64,000 nucleotides of DNA from Shewanella halotolerans (GCF_019457535.1 NZ_CP080417.1:4597558-4661557); one strand, 5' to 3'. Counted from the stretch's first letter, positions 9,271 through 19,015 are shown. Notes: generated by a model from the sequence alone, not told the origin. Made by a program: numbers and translations.

Positions 9271-9423
9271 ATGTTTAACAAAAACGCTAACCTGGGCAAA
9301 ATGGATCAATTCATGTCAGTGATCACCGCCGGCGCCATCATTAGCCTATTTGTGGTTTACGAGTCGTTATTCGGCCAGGACCTGGCCATTCAGCAAGTGG
9401 TTATCGAGCTGCTGAGACACTAA
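9271..9423 (+). CDS. Small single-helix membrane protein, hypothetical
   Basis: Not recognised. This 50-residue protein starts MFNKNANLGKMDQF, has one hydrophobic segment (about residues 17-36) and a short amphipathic tail. A CGAGGT ribosome binding site sits 4-5 bases before the chosen ATG; a start 13 codons upstream lacks one. It lies alone on the plus strand between the divergent RND operon and the end of the LysR gene. Confidence 0.5.
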   Translation: MFNKNANLGKMDQFMSVITAGAIISLFVVYESLFGQDLAIQQVVIELLRH

Positions 9424-9466
9424 TAGGCTGTCTCAGCTACCAAGCCTCAGCCGCTCGCGTGGAAAA

Positions 9467-10339
9467 TTAACGCTTGAGTAGGTCGATAAAGAAACTCTTT
9501 GCCGGGCCCTGCTGCGCGGTCGACTTCCATAGCAAATCGACTGTCGTCAAGCCGGCCTCTTTCTCGATCACAGGCTTGAAGGTAGAAAGTGTGCCTATGG
9601 CCGCCTTCTCTTCATACATGCTCAAGGGGATGATCCCCCAGCCGATGCCCTGCTCCACCAGACGTATCATGTCATCCAGATCCGACGCCTCCCAGGTTTC
9701 CTGAGACACACGCCCAAGCTTCGCCAGATACTCATTTTGCAACATACTTGAACAGACGATCTGCCGCTCGATGATCAACATCTCGCTGTCTACCGCCTCC
9801 AGGTCCGCAAACTTATAGTCGGGGCTACAGATACACACCCACTCTATACGTGCAATACCGACAAAATCGAGATTCTCAGGTACCGCCTCGGACATGATAT
9901 TAAAGCCGACATCGACCTCATCGGCTTCGATCGCCCGATTAAGGCGGTTGCCAATTAGCTTGACCAGCTTGACCCGGGTGAAGGGAAACTTCTCCGCCAT
10001 CTTCTCCAACGCCGAGTCAAATACAGACATGGGCACCAGAGGGTCGGCGCCGATGACCAGCTGATCTTCGACCTCTTCGATCACTCCCTTGGCATAACTC
10101 TCCATACGAGTCGCCTGGCGCATGAGTACCTTGGCCTGATGATAGAGCCGGTCACCCTGCTCGGTAAGCTGTGGATACTTAGTGCTGCGGTCAAACAGCT
10201 CGACCCCGAGATCCAGTTCGAGATTATTCACCCCTATACTGACCGAGCTCTGGCTCTTGCCTATGTGTCTGGCGGCGGCCGAAAAGGAGCCTTTCTCTAC
10301 GGCGGCTATAAATGCGTTGAGTTGTTCTAGATTTAACAT
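9467..10339 (-). CDS. LysR-family transcriptional regulator
   Basis: This 290-residue protein has the N-terminal winged-helix domain (MLNLEQLNAFIAAVEKGSFS, then AAARHIGKSQSSVSIGVNNLE) and a periplasmic-binding-type effector domain from about residue 90. LysR regulators commonly control a divergently transcribed neighbour. Here that is the outer-membrane protein gene starting at 10444, and the RND operon also lies downstream. The effector is unknown. Confidence 0.92.
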   Translation of the reverse strand: MLNLEQLNAFIAAVEKGSFSAAARHIGKSQSSVSIGVNNLELDLGVELFDRSTKYPQLTEQGDRLYHQAKVLMRQATRMESYAKGVIEEVEDQLVIGADPLVPMSVFDSALEKMAEKFPFTRVKLVKLIGNRLNRAIEADEVDVGFNIMSEAVPENLDFVGIARIEWVCICSPDYKFADLEAVDSEMLIIERQIVCSSMLQNEYLAKLGRVSQETWEASDLDDMIRLVEQGIGWGIIPLSMYEEKAAIGTLSTFKPVIEKEAGLTTVDLLWKSTAQQGPAKSFFIDLLKR

Positions 10340-10443
10340 TTGCGACCTATTCGATTACAAGATACTTACTAACTCTAGTTATTAAAGCTCATCGGAGATA
10401 CTAACGCCAGTACATTTTACAACCAAGACTAGAGATCAAGACT

Positions 10444-11139
10444 ATGAGCAAATTAATCGCAAAAACCTCAATCATAGCAGTCGCCACCTGTGCCCTGCTG
10501 TCACTAAACGCCATGGCCGCCGAGGCGCCAGCCGAAGAGAAAGTCAACTATGGTGATCCAACCGCCAGCTTCAGCACAGTGGGCGTGTCCACCAGCAAAG
10601 ATGTTGACCAGATCTCCGGCATGATGGGTGTTGGCAACAACATGTATCAGTTGGATCTGAACCGCGACAAGAATACCGGCGACTTCAGCGGCCGCGGCCG
10701 TTACTTCCATATCACAGATGGCCTGGGTTACTCGGTGGATGTGATTGGCGATGCCGACACTCAGACGCTACTTGGTGGCCTGATGTACAAGTTCCAACTT
10801 AGCGACAACGTCTCCATCTTCCCCATGCTGAGCCTGGGTGGTACCCAGACCAAGCGTCCGCTGGAGAACGACAAGTATGACCGCAGTAGCCTGGTGCAGG
10901 CCGGTGTCTATGCTATGTATGGTTTCGACGCGGGTCACTGGCTCTACGCCAACCCTAAGAGCACCTACCATGTGAAGAACGAGTCCTTCATCAACCAAGT
11001 TGAAGTGGGTGGTGGCTTTATGGTGACCGACAACATCTCTGTCGGTGCCAAGGTGGAATACACCGCCGCCTTCGATACCCCTCAGGGCCGCATGAAGGAA
11101 GACACTGTGACCTGGTTACAGGCCAACTACTACTTCTAA
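10444..11139 (+). CDS. Outer-membrane beta-barrel protein
   Basis: This 231-residue protein has a signal peptide (cleavage near AMA-AEAPA), a short charged linker and then a barrel of about 8 strands ending in NYYF. It is transcribed away from the LysR gene with about 105 bases between starts, so it is a candidate LysR target. The function is not recognisable; it resembles small porin-like or OmpA-barrel-type proteins. Confidence 0.75.
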   Translation: MSKLIAKTSIIAVATCALLSLNAMAAEAPAEEKVNYGDPTASFSTVGVSTSKDVDQISGMMGVGNNMYQLDLNRDKNTGDFSGRGRYFHITDGLGYSVDVIGDADTQTLLGGLMYKFQLSDNVSIFPMLSLGGTQTKRPLENDKYDRSSLVQAGVYAMYGFDAGHWLYANPKSTYHVKNESFINQVEVGGGFMVTDNISVGAKVEYTAAFDTPQGRMKEDTVTWLQANYYF

Positions 11140-11149
11140 GCAGAAGCAT

Positions 11150-11180
11150 GACAGCCACCTAATGAGGTGGCTGTTTTTTT
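11150..11180 (+). terminator. Intrinsic terminator after the outer-membrane protein gene
   Basis: The stem ACAGCCACCT/AGGTGGCTGT with a 4-base loop is followed by seven or more T residues, 10 bases after the stop codon. Confidence 0.93.
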
Positions 11181-11201
11181 ATGCCATGGAAACCCTGCCA
11201 A

Positions 11202-12302
11202 CTATGGCTGCTTGAGCCGACTATTGTTGTAAATGGCAGGCATGATGAGCAGCAGGGTGATCAGCAGGAAGATCACCAGCTCGAACAGCACCCACTCCTT
11301 GAGCAGCACAGCCGGAGCCAGCGCGGCGCCGATAGACTGGGCCGCCACCGCCAGACGAATCGCATGCCCCTCAGGATCAGCCTCGGATATCACCCCCATG
11401 AAGAAGGGCAATAGGAAGTTCCACATAAACATGAAACAGCTCACCGCCACAAAATAGACCAGTGGATCCCGGGTCGAAAACAGCAAAACGATGGCGATGC
11501 TTTGCCCCAACACCCCAAAGGTGATCACCCGCTGCCGATTGCCATATTTCGCCAACAGCGAGGCGCTCACCGCGCCGAGCAGGCTAAACAGGGTACCGAT
11601 CGCCAGTATCACCCCCTGATCTATCTCGCTGATGCCGATGCGGGTCGCCACCACGCTCAGCATGGACCAGGCACCGGAATTGGCCAACATGATCATCAAA
11701 ATGGCAAACAGCGCGGTATAGAGAAACACCTTACCCGTCTTCACCCCTTGAATCACCGGCATCTGCTGCGCCCGGGTATCCACCGGCAGCAACACCATCA
11801 ACATACAGAAGCCTGCTAACAGCACCAGGAGACCATCGAATCCCCCCTGCAGCCTCAGCTGAGGATAGAGGAGAAACAGCAGGCCACTGTAGAGCATCTG
11901 CATGGCGATCGCCCGGCCGAAGGCGGCATCGGGCAGCTTGTCACGGGACAGGGTATCGAAGCAGCGGACGATCAAGATGCCGGCAAGGAAACCGGCGGCG
12001 AAACGCAAGACGACAAACCACTCCACCTCGGAACAGAGAGCGCTACCAAAGTGAACAAGCGCCAGGGCCAGGAAGACGCCGCGCTCCGAAATCAAGTTCA
12101 TTCGCTGCCAGAAGAAACAGCAGATTGAAGCCAGCGAGAAACCGATGAGTTCTATAGTGGCCACATAGGTGAGCGTCAGCACAGGCTCGGCGAACTGCCG
12201 GGAGATCACATCGAAGTAGATGGGCAATAACAGGAAGACGCTAGACGCCACCGACATCTTAACGCCGGCATACAGACTAAAGCCCCCTCTGGATGTAGAC
12301 AA
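11202..12302 (-). CDS. MFS transporter
   Basis: This 366-residue inner-membrane protein has about 11-12 hydrophobic helices in the MFS 6+6 pattern, with LRFAAGFLAGILIVRCFD resembling the helix-4/loop region of the family. The start is TTG, supported by GGAG 8 bases upstream; the first internal ATG (residue 16) has no ribosome binding site. The substrate is unknown. Confidence 0.8.
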   Translation of the reverse strand: MSTSRGGFSLYAGVKMSVASSVFLLLPIYFDVISRQFAEPVLTLTYVATIELIGFSLASICCFFWQRMNLISERGVFLALALVHFGSALCSEVEWFVVLRFAAGFLAGILIVRCFDTLSRDKLPDAAFGRAIAMQMLYSGLLFLLYPQLRLQGGFDGLLVLLAGFCMLMVLLPVDTRAQQMPVIQGVKTGKVFLYTALFAILMIMLANSGAWSMLSVVATRIGISEIDQGVILAIGTLFSLLGAVSASLLAKYGNRQRVITFGVLGQSIAIVLLFSTRDPLVYFVAVSCFMFMWNFLLPFFMGVISEADPEGHAIRLAVAAQSIGAALAPAVLLKEWVLFELVIFLLITLLLIMPAIYNNSRLKQP

Positions 12303-12457
12303 TACCCACTCTCCTCAGCCAAAACGACCATGACCTCTAGTTAAGTTTATTCATGATCTCGCAAAAAAACCTATTAAACAGGTAAGTTACCGCCAGCGAG
12401 CGCAAAAGCCCAGCCAATATTCGCGTCAAAGGAGGAGAATGTGAGGGCGCGCGCCGA

Positions 12458-13642
12458 CTACACCGCCTGACCGACGGCGACGCCCGATGCCCAGGCCCAC
12501 TGGAAGTTGAAGCCGCCGAGCCAGCCGCTGACATCCATCACCTCACCGGCGAAGTAGAGTCCGGGCACCTTCTTGCTCTGCATATCCTTGGAAGAGAGTT
12601 CATTGGTGTCCACGCCACCCAGGGTCACCTCGGCGGTGCGATAGCCTTCGGTGCCATTCATCAGCAACTGCCAGTTATGGAGATTGTCCACAACCTGATC
12701 GCGCTGAGCATGCACCAGCTGATTGAGGGCCATGTTGAGCAGCGCCTCGTCGAATAACACCTCAACCAGACGTTTAGGCAGCCACTGCGACAGGGTATTG
12801 CGCAGGCTCTGCTTAGGATGTTGCTCCTGGGCCTCACTCAATGCCTGGGCGGCGTCGAGCTGGGGCAGCAAGTTGATAGAGATACTCTCGCCCGGCTGCC
12901 AGTAGTTGGAGATCTGCAAAATAGCAGGGCCCGACAGGCCTCTGTGGGTAAACAGGAGGGCCTCGCTAAACTGGGTGCCATCTTTGGCGGTAATGGTACT
13001 TGCCACTGCGATACCCGAAAGGGGCTCAAACTTCTGCTTCTGTTCACTATGCCAGGTAAAGGGCACCAGGCCCGCGTGAGTCGGCAACACCTTGAGACCA
13101 AACTGCTCGGCGATCTGATAGCCGAAAGGCGAGGCCCCAAGCTTGGGCATGGAAAGTCCACCGGTTGCCACCACCAGCGACTCACAGCGGTATTCGCCCT
13201 TGCTGGTCTCCAGCCTGAAAAGGCCGTCATCCTGCTTGCTGATAGCGAGAATATCGGTTCTGAGCTGCACCTGAGCGCCCGCCCATTCGCACTCGGTCAG
13301 CAGCATGGTGACAATCTCTTTGGCCGAGTCGTTACAGAACAGCTGGCCATGATCTCGCTGGTGATACTCGATGCCGTGCCGCTCGACCAGCTCGATAAAA
13401 TCCTGAGACGAGTAGCGCGCCAGGGCCGACTTGACGAAGTGGGGATTAGCACAGATAAAGTTAGCCGGCTCCACTTTTTGATTGGTGAAGTTACAACGGC
13501 CACCGCCACTGATTAAGATCTTGCGTCCCGCCTGTTTGCCGTTATCTAACACCAGAACGTCTCGGCCGCGATAGCCCGCTGTCGCCGCGCACATGAGGCC
13601 CGCCGCACCCGCACCGATAATGATCACGTCATGATGTTTCAC
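12458..13642 (-). CDS. NAD(P)/FAD-dependent oxidoreductase, HI0933/YhiN family
   Basis: This 394-residue flavoprotein has an N-terminal dinucleotide-binding motif (IIIGAGAAGLMCA, residues 8-20). The family signature GRKILISGGGRCNFTN follows at about residues 39-54. The C-terminal flavin motif is LYFAGEVMDVSGWLGGFNFQ. The YhiN/BaiN-like family is widespread but its substrate is not established for most members. It lies alone, leftward, downstream of the gpsA terminator. Confidence 0.9.
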   Translation of the reverse strand: MKHHDVIIIGAGAAGLMCAATAGYRGRDVLVLDNGKQAGRKILISGGGRCNFTNQKVEPANFICANPHFVKSALARYSSQDFIELVERHGIEYHQRDHGQLFCNDSAKEIVTMLLTECEWAGAQVQLRTDILAISKQDDGLFRLETSKGEYRCESLVVATGGLSMPKLGASPFGYQIAEQFGLKVLPTHAGLVPFTWHSEQKQKFEPLSGIAVASTITAKDGTQFSEALLFTHRGLSGPAILQISNYWQPGESISINLLPQLDAAQALSEAQEQHPKQSLRNTLSQWLPKRLVEVLFDEALLNMALNQLVHAQRDQVVDNLHNWQLLMNGTEGYRTAEVTLGGVDTNELSSKDMQSKKVPGLYFAGEVMDVSGWLGGFNFQWAWASGVAVGQAV

Positions 13643-13701
13643 TTAACTACCGCCTCAAACAAATTAATAGCAACCGAACGCAGCCCCACATAAAGGGACA
13701 A

Positions 13702-13832
13702 GCCAAAATGTCTGGAACATTTTTTGGCCGTGTTAAATCCCCTCTTTCACCCTCTATGGTGATCGGGGATAAGTATCTGACCCCCACGGATGGGGGAAAT
13801 GCCAAAAAATGTCTGGAACATTTTTGGCCGCG
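13702..13832. repeat. Element bounded by two near-identical palindromes
   Basis: Two copies of a roughly 28-base palindrome (13702-13729 and 13801-13828) share the core ATGTCTGGAACATTTTTGGC and the outer GCCAAAA. They stand in the same orientation about 99 bases apart. The sequence between them holds a CCCCC-acggat-GGGGG hairpin. Each palindrome folds as GCCAAAA(AA)TGT-ctgga-ACATTTTTGGC. This looks like a REP/MITE-type intergenic element. It lies between the gpsA terminator and the YhiN-family gene. Confidence 0.7.
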
Positions 13833-13836
13833 TATT

Positions 13837-13862
13837 AAAAAGGGCGCTATTTTAGCACCCTT
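13837..13862 (-). terminator. Intrinsic terminator of secB-gpsA
   Basis: Read on the minus strand it is GGGTGCTA-aaa-TAGCGCCC (one G-T wobble) followed by TTTTT, about 32 bases beyond the gpsA stop codon. Confidence 0.85.
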
Positions 13863-13893
13863 TGTTATTTTTAGCATGAGTCGCCGATGGCCA

Positions 13894-14913
13894 CTATTCG
13901 CTGTCAGTCGTCTCCGACTTTTTCTCTCTTGCCAACAAGGCCTTAGCCGCCTCATGTGGCGTGCCGCCCTGGTAGAGCACCTTATACACCTGCTCGGTGA
14001 TCGGCATCTCAACACCCAGACGCTTAGCCAGGGTATAGACCTCTTTGGTGTTACGGTAACCTTCGACCACCTGGCCAATCTCGGCCTGAGCAGTATCGAC
14101 ATCCTTACCCTGACCCAGTGCCAAACCGAATCGACGGTTACGGGACTGGTTATCAGTACAGGTCAACACCAGGTCACCCAGACCCGCCATGCCCATAAAG
14201 GTAGAAGGTTGAGCGCCGATGGCCTCGCCAAGGCGAGACAACTCCACCAAGCCACGGGTGATCAATGCGGTACGGGCATTCGCACCAAAGCCGATGCCAT
14301 CTGACATGCCCGCGCTGATGGCGATAACGTTCTTCACCGCGCCGCCAAGTTGCAGACCGATAAAGTCGTCGTTGGCGTAGACACGCAGGCGTTTCGGGCT
14401 ATGCAGTAACTCCACCAAGTCATTGGTGAAGGTCTCGTCGGTACCGGCAACCGAGATAGCGGTGGGCAAGCCTGCCGCCAGCTCTTTGGCAAAGGTTGGA
14501 CCCGACAATACCGCCAGCGGATACTCGTCACCTAAAATCTCGCGCGCCACTTCCTGTAACAGACGACCGGTTTCTGGCTCCAACCCCTTGGTCGCCCAGA
14601 CGATGCGGGCATCTTTGCGCAGCAGCGGTTTCGCCTGCTTAAGCACCAGACCAAACACATGGCTAGGCACCACGACCAACACATTGTTGGAGGCGGCTAA
14701 CGAGGTAGCAAGGTCGGCTTCGGGGATAAGAAGATCCGGCAGCGGGATACCGGGCAGAAACGCCTCATTGGATCGATCACGCTTGAGGTTCTCGATATGT
14801 TCAGGCTCATGGCCCCAAATAAGGGTTTTGTGTCCGTTACTGGCTAAAGAAATAGCAAGGGCGGTGCCATAAGAGCCCGCCCCCAGTACCGTTATATCGG
14901 CAGTGTTGTTCAT
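13894..14913 (-). CDS. gpsA: Glycerol-3-phosphate dehydrogenase [NAD(P)+]
   Basis: This 339-residue cytosolic enzyme reduces dihydroxyacetone phosphate to sn-glycerol 3-phosphate for phospholipid synthesis. The nucleotide-binding motif GAGSYGTA is at residues 11-18; the catalytic-lysine region GGAVKNVIAISAGMSDG and the FMGMAGLGDLVLTCTD block are both intact. Length is normal for the family. It starts 6 bases after the secB stop codon, so secB-gpsA is an operon, as in many gammaproteobacteria. Confidence 0.97.
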   Translation of the reverse strand: MNNTADITVLGAGSYGTALAISLASNGHKTLIWGHEPEHIENLKRDRSNEAFLPGIPLPDLLIPEADLATSLAASNNVLVVVPSHVFGLVLKQAKPLLRKDARIVWATKGLEPETGRLLQEVAREILGDEYPLAVLSGPTFAKELAAGLPTAISVAGTDETFTNDLVELLHSPKRLRVYANDDFIGLQLGGAVKNVIAISAGMSDGIGFGANARTALITRGLVELSRLGEAIGAQPSTFMGMAGLGDLVLTCTDNQSRNRRFGLALGQGKDVDTAQAEIGQVVEGYRNTKEVYTLAKRLGVEMPITEQVYKVLYQGGTPHEAAKALLAREKKSETTDSE

Positions 14914-14919
14914 GCGTAA

Positions 14920-15408
14920 TTAAGCGTTCGCTTCTGCTGCTTCACCGGCAGCTTCTGCCTGCGCCTGACGCTGTTGCACGTATTGAGCAAACAGGGCGTC
15001 AAAGTTAACTGGCGCTAGGTTCAGTTGTGGGAAAGTACCACGGGCAACCAGGCTACCAACCGCTTCACGAGCGTATGGGAAAAGTACGTTCGGGCAGTAT
15101 GCACCCAGTGAGTGAGCCAGCTGCTGATCAGTCAGACCAGAGATAGCGAAGATACCCGCTTGTTGAACTTCACATAGGAAAGCGGTTTCTTCACCGTTTT
15201 TAGCCGTAACAGTCAGTGACAGAACAACTTCATATACGTCGTCGGCCAGCTTAGCGCTGCGAGTGTCAAGGTCTAGCTTAACTTCTGGGTTCCACTCTTT
15301 CTGGAAAACAGCTGGGCTGTTTGGCGTTTCGAAAGAGATATCTTTAGTGTAAACACGTTGAATGTTGAACTGTGGACCCTGTTGTTCGTTATTTACTGCT
15401 TCAGCCAT
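14920..15408 (-). CDS. secB: Protein-export chaperone SecB
   Basis: This 162-residue cytosolic tetrameric chaperone keeps precursor proteins unfolded and hands them to SecA. Recognisable blocks are [19 protein letters not shown] near the N terminus and [19 protein letters not shown] near the C terminus. The tail is Ala/Glu-rich. It is first in an operon with gpsA. Confidence 0.97.
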
Positions 15409-15615
15409 AATTTCCTACCTAATCAATTTTGTTCGATTCGTTCCGTATGGAGAATCATCTTCAGGGCCTTTGTTACTCGAGTCCTAATCTAGACCTCAGC
15501 CACCATCCCGATTTTAGTATTTCCTTAAATCCCACCAGATGGGCGATTTAAGCCATTTTTTATAAGAGATGACACTCTAATCAAAGATGCTTAATAAAAG
15601 CAAACTTTGTGTGGG

Positions 15616-16050
15616 TTATCTTTTGGTTTTGGCAACGGGTAAGTTATTTTGTTGCCATTCGCTCATCCCACCCTTGAGGTTATAGACAGTTTCGAAACCT
15701 GCTTTAACCATCAACTGAGCCGCTTGCGACGAGGTCATCCCTGCATTGCATACCATTATAATGGGACTGGCTTTAAACTTTTCAAGGGCAGATGTCTTAT
15801 TATTTTTAATTTCTGCTAAAGGCATGTTAATCGCGTCGACGATATGGCCTTTCTTAAACTCTTCCTTAGAGCGCACATCGACCACCTTGGCGTCTTGCTT
15901 GTTAATTAACAAGGTCGCCTGCTGATGATCTACAGTTTTCACTTTCGAGATACTAGACTTAAAAACGCTCACAATAAGCGCAGCAAACAAGCCCACCCAG
16001 GCGAGACTCAACATAGGGTTGGCTTTAAAAAATTCGATATATTCTTGCAT
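15616..16050 (-). CDS. Membrane-anchored rhodanese-domain protein (YibN-like)
   Basis: This 144-residue protein has one N-terminal membrane helix (about residues 10-28) followed by a single rhodanese domain (VVDVRSKEEFKKGHI). The active-site loop is C-N-A-G-M-T-S-S with the cysteine present. E. coli YibN lies next to secB in the same way. I chose the ATG at 16050 because it gives the family length and has a GTAGG upstream; an in-frame start 29 codons earlier adds an unrelated stretch. Confidence 0.88.
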   Translation of the reverse strand: MQEYIEFFKANPMLSLAWVGLFAALIVSVFKSSISKVKTVDHQQATLLINKQDAKVVDVRSKEEFKKGHIVDAINMPLAEIKNNKTSALEKFKASPIIMVCNAGMTSSQAAQLMVKAGFETVYNLKGGMSEWQQNNLPVAKTKR

Positions 16051-16291
16051 AGTTTTCGGCCTACTTCTGTGGCTTGAGAGACTGTTCGGGCTGAGAGTAT
16101 AACCGATTGTCCCTGCAGATTGCAGCATGTAGTTCACCTCTGGCAGGGCGCCGAGATTGAGAGATCCCTAAAATTGTGACGGGCTCGATGAGGGCTATCG
16201 GTGTAAATCACTTTTTGATCGCCCCTGTACGTAGTAATATTTATCCAATTTCAGAATTCTAGTTTTCTTTTTAACGTTAATAGGTACCACC

Positions 16292-17836
16292 ATGACGACA
16301 CGCAAACGCCCATTGGCACTGCTGATCCTCGATGGCTGGGGTTACCGTGAAAATACCCACATGAACGCGGTATATCACGCCAACACACCAGTACTCGATC
16401 GCCTCAACAAAGAATACCCCAACAGCCTGATCTCAGGCTCGGGCCTGGATGTCGGCCTGCCCGACGGCCAGATGGGTAACTCGGAAGTTGGCCACATCAA
16501 CATCGGTTCTGGCCGCGTGGTCTACCAGGAGCTGACCCGTATCGGTAAGTCGATTGCAGATGGCGAGTTCGACACTAACCCAGCCTTTGTCGACGCGGTC
16601 GATAAGGCGATCGCCGCAGACGGCGCCGTACACATCATGGGGCTGCTGTCACCCGGTGGCGTACACAGCCATGAAAGTCACATCCAGGCCATGTGTAAGA
16701 TGGCGGTAGCGCGCGGCGCCAAGCAGGTTTACCTGCACGCCTTCCTCGATGGCCGTGACACGCCGCCAAGAAGCGCCAAGGGCAGCCTGCAGGTCTTCAA
16801 CGAGCTGTTCGCCGAACTAGGCACTGGCCGCATCGCATCCCTCATTGGTCGCTACTACGCCATGGACAGAGACAACCGTTGGGATCGCGTCTCACAAGCC
16901 TATGAGCTGATCACCCAGGGCAAGGCGCTGCACCAGTATCAAGACGCCGTTGAGGCGCTCGACGCCGCCTATGGCCGCGATGAAAACGACGAGTTCGTTG
17001 CCAGCTCGGCCATCACAGACGCCGACGGTAAGATTGCGACCCTCAATGACGACGACGCGCTGATCTTCATGAACTTCCGCGCCGACCGTGCCCGTCAGAT
17101 CACCCGCAGCTTCGTCGACCCAGGGTTCGATGGCTTCGAGCGAGCGGTAACCCCTAAGATCAACTTCGTCATGCTGACCGAATACGCCGCCGACATTAAG
17201 GCACCTGTCGCCTATCCATCGGTAGATCTAGTCAACACCTTAGGCGAAGTGCTGCAAAACAGCGGCAAGACGCAGCTACGTATCTCGGAAACCGAGAAAT
17301 ACGCTCACGTCACCTTCTTCTTCAACGGCGGTAAAGAGGAGCCATTCGAGGGCGAAGACAGGATCCTTATCCAGTCGCCTAAGGTCGCCACCTACGACCT
17401 ACAGCCAGAGATGAGCTCGACCGAACTGACCGACAAACTGGTAGAAGCGATCGAGTCGACCCAATATGACGTGATCATCTGTAACTACCCTAACGGTGAC
17501 ATGGTGGGTCATACCGGCAACTTCGATGCCGCCGTCAAGGCCTGTGAGGCGGTCGATGCCTGTATCGGTCGTGTGGTCGAGGCGCTGGCCAAGGTAGATG
17601 GTGAGTGTTTGATCACCGCCGACCATGGTAACGCCGAGCAGATGACCGACGAGCAAACTGGCCAGGCGCATACCGCCCACACCAGCGAACTCGTGCCCCT
17701 CATCTATGTGGGACGCAAGGGTGAGATCGCACCGAACGGAAGATTAAGTGATTTAGCGCCAACCATGTTAACCTTGATGGGACAAACCGTGCCATCAGAG
17801 ATGACAGGGCACTCAATCATTACCCTAAGCGAGTAA
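16292..17836 (+). CDS. gpmI: 2,3-bisphosphoglycerate-independent phosphoglycerate mutase
   Basis: This 514-residue cytosolic glycolytic enzyme interconverts 3- and 2-phosphoglycerate using two Mn ions. D14 (LILDGWG) and the phosphorylated serine S64 (GQMGNSEVGH) are present. So are the downstream metal-binding blocks NYPNGDMVGHTG and TADHGNAEQM. The length matches the family. It is the first of four consecutive plus-strand genes; envC starts 7 bases after its stop codon. Confidence 0.98.
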   Translation: MTTRKRPLALLILDGWGYRENTHMNAVYHANTPVLDRLNKEYPNSLISGSGLDVGLPDGQMGNSEVGHINIGSGRVVYQELTRIGKSIADGEFDTNPAFVDAVDKAIAADGAVHIMGLLSPGGVHSHESHIQAMCKMAVARGAKQVYLHAFLDGRDTPPRSAKGSLQVFNELFAELGTGRIASLIGRYYAMDRDNRWDRVSQAYELITQGKALHQYQDAVEALDAAYGRDENDEFVASSAITDADGKIATLNDDDALIFMNFRADRARQITRSFVDPGFDGFERAVTPKINFVMLTEYAADIKAPVAYPSVDLVNTLGEVLQNSGKTQLRISETEKYAHVTFFFNGGKEEPFEGEDRILIQSPKVATYDLQPEMSSTELTDKLVEAIESTQYDVIICNYPNGDMVGHTGNFDAAVKACEAVDACIGRVVEALAKVDGECLITADHGNAEQMTDEQTGQAHTAHTSELVPLIYVGRKGEIAPNGRLSDLAPTMLTLMGQTVPSEMTGHSIITLSE

Positions 17837-17843
17837 CGACTCT

Positions 17844-18980
17844 TTGCTTAAACGTTCCGGTTTCTATAAAGCCAGCATACTTGCTGGCTTTATCATGCTC
17901 TCTTGTACTGCGCAGGCATCCGACCTGAAGCAGCGTCAATCCGAGCTTGAAGCCATTCAGAAACAGATAAGCAACCAGCAGTCGGCCCTCAAGGACACCA
18001 GTCGCCAACACGAGAAGCTGATTTCTCTGCTGAAAAAAGATGAGCAGGCGATCGCCGCAGCGGCAAAGAAGGTGACCAATACCAGGGCGTCACTGGCACA
18101 AACCGACAAAAAACTGGCCGAGCTAGATGGCCGCAAGGCAGAGCTTGATACCCTCAAGCAGAAGCAGCAGAAGACACTGTCCAACCAGCTAGCCAGCGCC
18201 TATCTGGCAGGCAACCACGATTACACTAAGATGCTGCTCAATCAGCAGAGTCCGGCCACCATAGAACGCCTCCTCGCCTACTATCAATTTCTCAACAAGG
18301 CGAGAATGGACGCCATCAAGCAGCTGCAACAGACGATGACCGAACTGACGGCCGTCGAGTCTGAGCAGAAGGCCCAGCAAACCAAGCTCAACGAGCTGAT
18401 CCTCAACCAGGAACAGCAGGCCAAGGCCCTCACCCAAGAACAACATCAGCGTCAGCAGACCCTGAAACAGATAGAGCGAACCCTCAATTCACACGGCGCC
18501 AAGCTGGAACAACTGCAGATAGAGGAAGCCAGCTTGAAGCGGGTGGTTGAACAGGCGCTGAGGGCCATGAAAGATAACCCCAGCATGGAAGGCCTCTCCA
18601 GCCGCCAGAAGCTTAGCTGGCCGACCAAGGGCCGTATCCGCGCAGGGTTTGGCAGCCTACGTTCGGGCGAAGTGAAATGGAAGGGTGTGATGATGGCCGC
18701 CCCAGAGGGGCAATCGATCAACGCCATCGCCTCGGGCAAGGTGATCTATGCCGACTGGCTCAGGGGTTTCGGTATGGTGATGGTAGTCGATCACGGCAAG
18801 GGCTACATGAGCCTCTATGGCCACGCCCAGACCCTGCTAAAGGATGCCGGCGACAGCGTTAAGAAGGGTGAGACCATCGCCCTGGTCGGACGCTCGGGTG
18901 GACAGACAGAACCTGGCCTATACTTTGAGGTAAGGCATAAGGGGCAAGCGGTCGATCCTGCGAGATACTGTAGACGATAA
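17844..18980 (+). CDS. envC: Murein hydrolase activator EnvC (M23-domain protein)
   Basis: This 378-residue periplasmic protein starts with TTG, giving a signal peptide with cleavage near AQA-SDLKQ. A long coiled coil (about residues 25-240) follows, then a C-terminal LytM/M23 fold (SWPTKGRIRAGFG to YFEVRHKGQAVDP). In E. coli, EnvC activates the AmiA/AmiB amidases at the septum and its LytM domain is degenerate. The first histidine of the active M23 H-x3-D motif is not seen here, consistent with a non-enzymatic activator. The gpmI-envC-ctpA-yibQ order is common in gammaproteobacteria. Confidence 0.92.
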   Translation: MLKRSGFYKASILAGFIMLSCTAQASDLKQRQSELEAIQKQISNQQSALKDTSRQHEKLISLLKKDEQAIAAAAKKVTNTRASLAQTDKKLAELDGRKAELDTLKQKQQKTLSNQLASAYLAGNHDYTKMLLNQQSPATIERLLAYYQFLNKARMDAIKQLQQTMTELTAVESEQKAQQTKLNELILNQEQQAKALTQEQHQRQQTLKQIERTLNSHGAKLEQLQIEEASLKRVVEQALRAMKDNPSMEGLSSRQKLSWPTKGRIRAGFGSLRSGEVKWKGVMMAAPEGQSINAIASGKVIYADWLRGFGMVMVVDHGKGYMSLYGHAQTLLKDAGDSVKKGETIALVGRSGGQTEPGLYFEVRHKGQAVDPARYCRR

Positions 18981-19015
18981 CGCGACAACGACCCCGAGTA
19001 ATGGGGAGGTCGTCC

